This document shows positions 63,412 through 64,000 of a stretch of 64,000 nt of DNA, one piece after another. The translations under genes and the position numbers were made by a program. This DNA comes from JBCCGG01 sp039029395 (GTDB lineage Bacteria > Pseudomonadota > Alphaproteobacteria > Kiloniellales > JAKSDN01), in contig JBCCGG010000001.1 of NCBI GenBank assembly GCA_039029395.1, forward strand, positions 248,001 through 312,000, in the 5' to 3' direction. The notes beneath the pieces were generated by a model. It ran no database searches, was not told the DNA's origin, and saw only the letters and a list, made by a program, of their open reading frames with translations. The first letter of the stretch is position 1. Each line of letters opens with the position of its first letter.

Positions 63412-64000
63412 CTACTGTTGGAATCCGATGAAGAACAGTGCGCCGACTTGCGCGGCGAAGAGTACCAACTCTGAGATCTCTTCCGGTTTTAGACCGCCTT
63501 GCTCGTGAATTTCGATCCCAGCAGCCAGCTCGGTGAGTAGAGCGGTGCGTTGCTGGGTGTTGATCTTAGACAAGCGAAGGGCATGCCGGTTGCGCTCCTC
63601 GTAAAGTCGATTGACTGCTATATCCAAGAATGGCCGCTCGACGAAGCTTAGGATTCCCATTGCCGCGAGCGTATAGGCTCCCTGCGCCTCGTCAGGTGGA
63701 CGCTTGACGTTCGTAGCCATGTATTTGGCCAAGGTGGCCTTTCCGTTCTCCCAATCTTTCGCTGCCGGAGATGAGCCCTCATAGTCGTTGCAGATGATTT
63801 GCAAGGTGCTTCCCTCGTGTATCGGCTTCACATCGCACGGGTCTTCCTGGTTGTCCTTGTTGATAGCACCAATCATTTGGGTCTTTACTATCTCCATCGC
63901 CTCTTTGCTCTCTACGTTCGAAAGATCCACTCGAGTAAAGGCCGTAAACTCGTGAACTTCATTGTAGCGCGGAAGAACTGGCAGTAACTGGCAACCATAT
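63412..64000 (-). CDS. envelope-associated protein, cut by the window edge
   Basis: A frame on the minus strand is open to the last base of the window; an internal GTG at 63930 would give 172 residues. Reading further upstream it continues as YGCQLLPVLPRYNEVHEF, where a Gly-Cys near the beginning hints at a lipoprotein lipobox, so the true start probably lies beyond 64000. The visible part has KPIHEGSTLQIICNDYEGSS, an RLYEERNRHALRLSKINTQQ helix and a hydrophobic C-terminus (LVLFAAQVGALFFIGF). No family recognised. First gene of the AT-richer three-gene block. Confidence 0.65.
   Translation of the reverse strand, partial: YGCQLLPVLPRYNEVHEFTAFTRVDLSNVESKEAMEIVKTQMIGAINKDNQEDPCDVKPIHEGSTLQIICNDYEGSSPAAKDWENGKATLAKYMATNVKRPPDEAQGAYTLAAMGILSFVERPFLDIAVNRLYEERNRHALRLSKINTQQRTALLTELAAGIEIHEQGGLKPEEISELVLFAAQVGALFFIGFQQ

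Overview
The window is a dense, GC-rich stretch of bacterial chromosome. Genes are packed on both strands with many 4-base ATGA stop/start overlaps. It carries core genes (parE, recG, an elongator tRNA-Met) embedded in a large catabolic and transport repertoire. Multiple MttB-superfamily methyltransferases, TRAP and TauA-type binding proteins, class III CoA-transferases, DMT exporters, a DUF1127 protein and a GFA enzyme together suggest a heterotrophic alphaproteobacterium, perhaps of the Rhodospirillales kind. The lineage is inferred from gene content, not from a marker alignment.

Layout. 0-6 kb: a DMT exporter, small proteins, parE with a downstream GNAT-like gene, and a divergent thioesterase / secreted protein / FAD oxidoreductase operon. 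6-11.6 kb: a five-gene minus-strand operon (aldehyde dehydrogenase, alpha/beta hydrolase, Xsc-like ThDP enzyme, aconitase X large and small parts) that looks like an uncharacterised catabolic pathway. 11.8-18.5 kb: a sulfotransferase-like gene, then TetR, a small membrane protein, a Rieske oxygenase, an MttB-family methyltransferase, a membrane alkaline-phosphatase-like protein and a GNAT. 18.5-28.6 kb: a TauA-type binding protein, a LysR regulator, a complete TRAP transporter (DctPQM) with a universal stress protein, a second TauA-type binding protein and a soluble five-PAS histidine kinase. 28.8-33.1 kb: an AhpD-like protein, two paralogous redoxin-like/2OG-Fe(II) oxygenase fusions, an SCP2 protein and a sulfotransferase-like protein. 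33.2-36.6 kb: a very large Ca-binding repeat protein with exact 525-bp tandem units. 36.9 kb: tRNA-Met with a textbook promoter. 37-43 kb: PPOX-family protein, a predicted heavy-metal exporter, and a PhyH oxygenase-DMT-recG operon. 43-49 kb: a two-domain CoA-transferase, BenE-like transporter, MocR regulator, GNAT and a secreted protein. 49.5-58.3 kb: a SelA-like PLP enzyme, a methyltransferase-like protein, ALDH, enoyl-CoA hydratase, a sarcosine/dimethylglycine-type FAD oxidoreductase with a second MttB protein, IclR, and GFA. 58.3-60.4 kb: a small surface-polysaccharide operon (NeuD-like, cytidylyltransferase, Stealth). 60.5-62.2 kb: a DUF5648 gene remnant and a third MttB protein. 62.4-64 kb: a more AT-rich block of small envelope or unknown proteins that runs off the end.

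Common theme. Three MttB-family proteins, two amino-acid/N-methyl-type FAD oxidoreductases, a Rieske oxygenase, two ALDHs and a formaldehyde-activating-type enzyme fit use of methylated amines, betaines or related osmolytes, with the TRAP and TauA-type binding proteins as uptake components. This is inference from families; no substrate is shown by the sequence. No insertion sequence, prophage or CRISPR array was seen.
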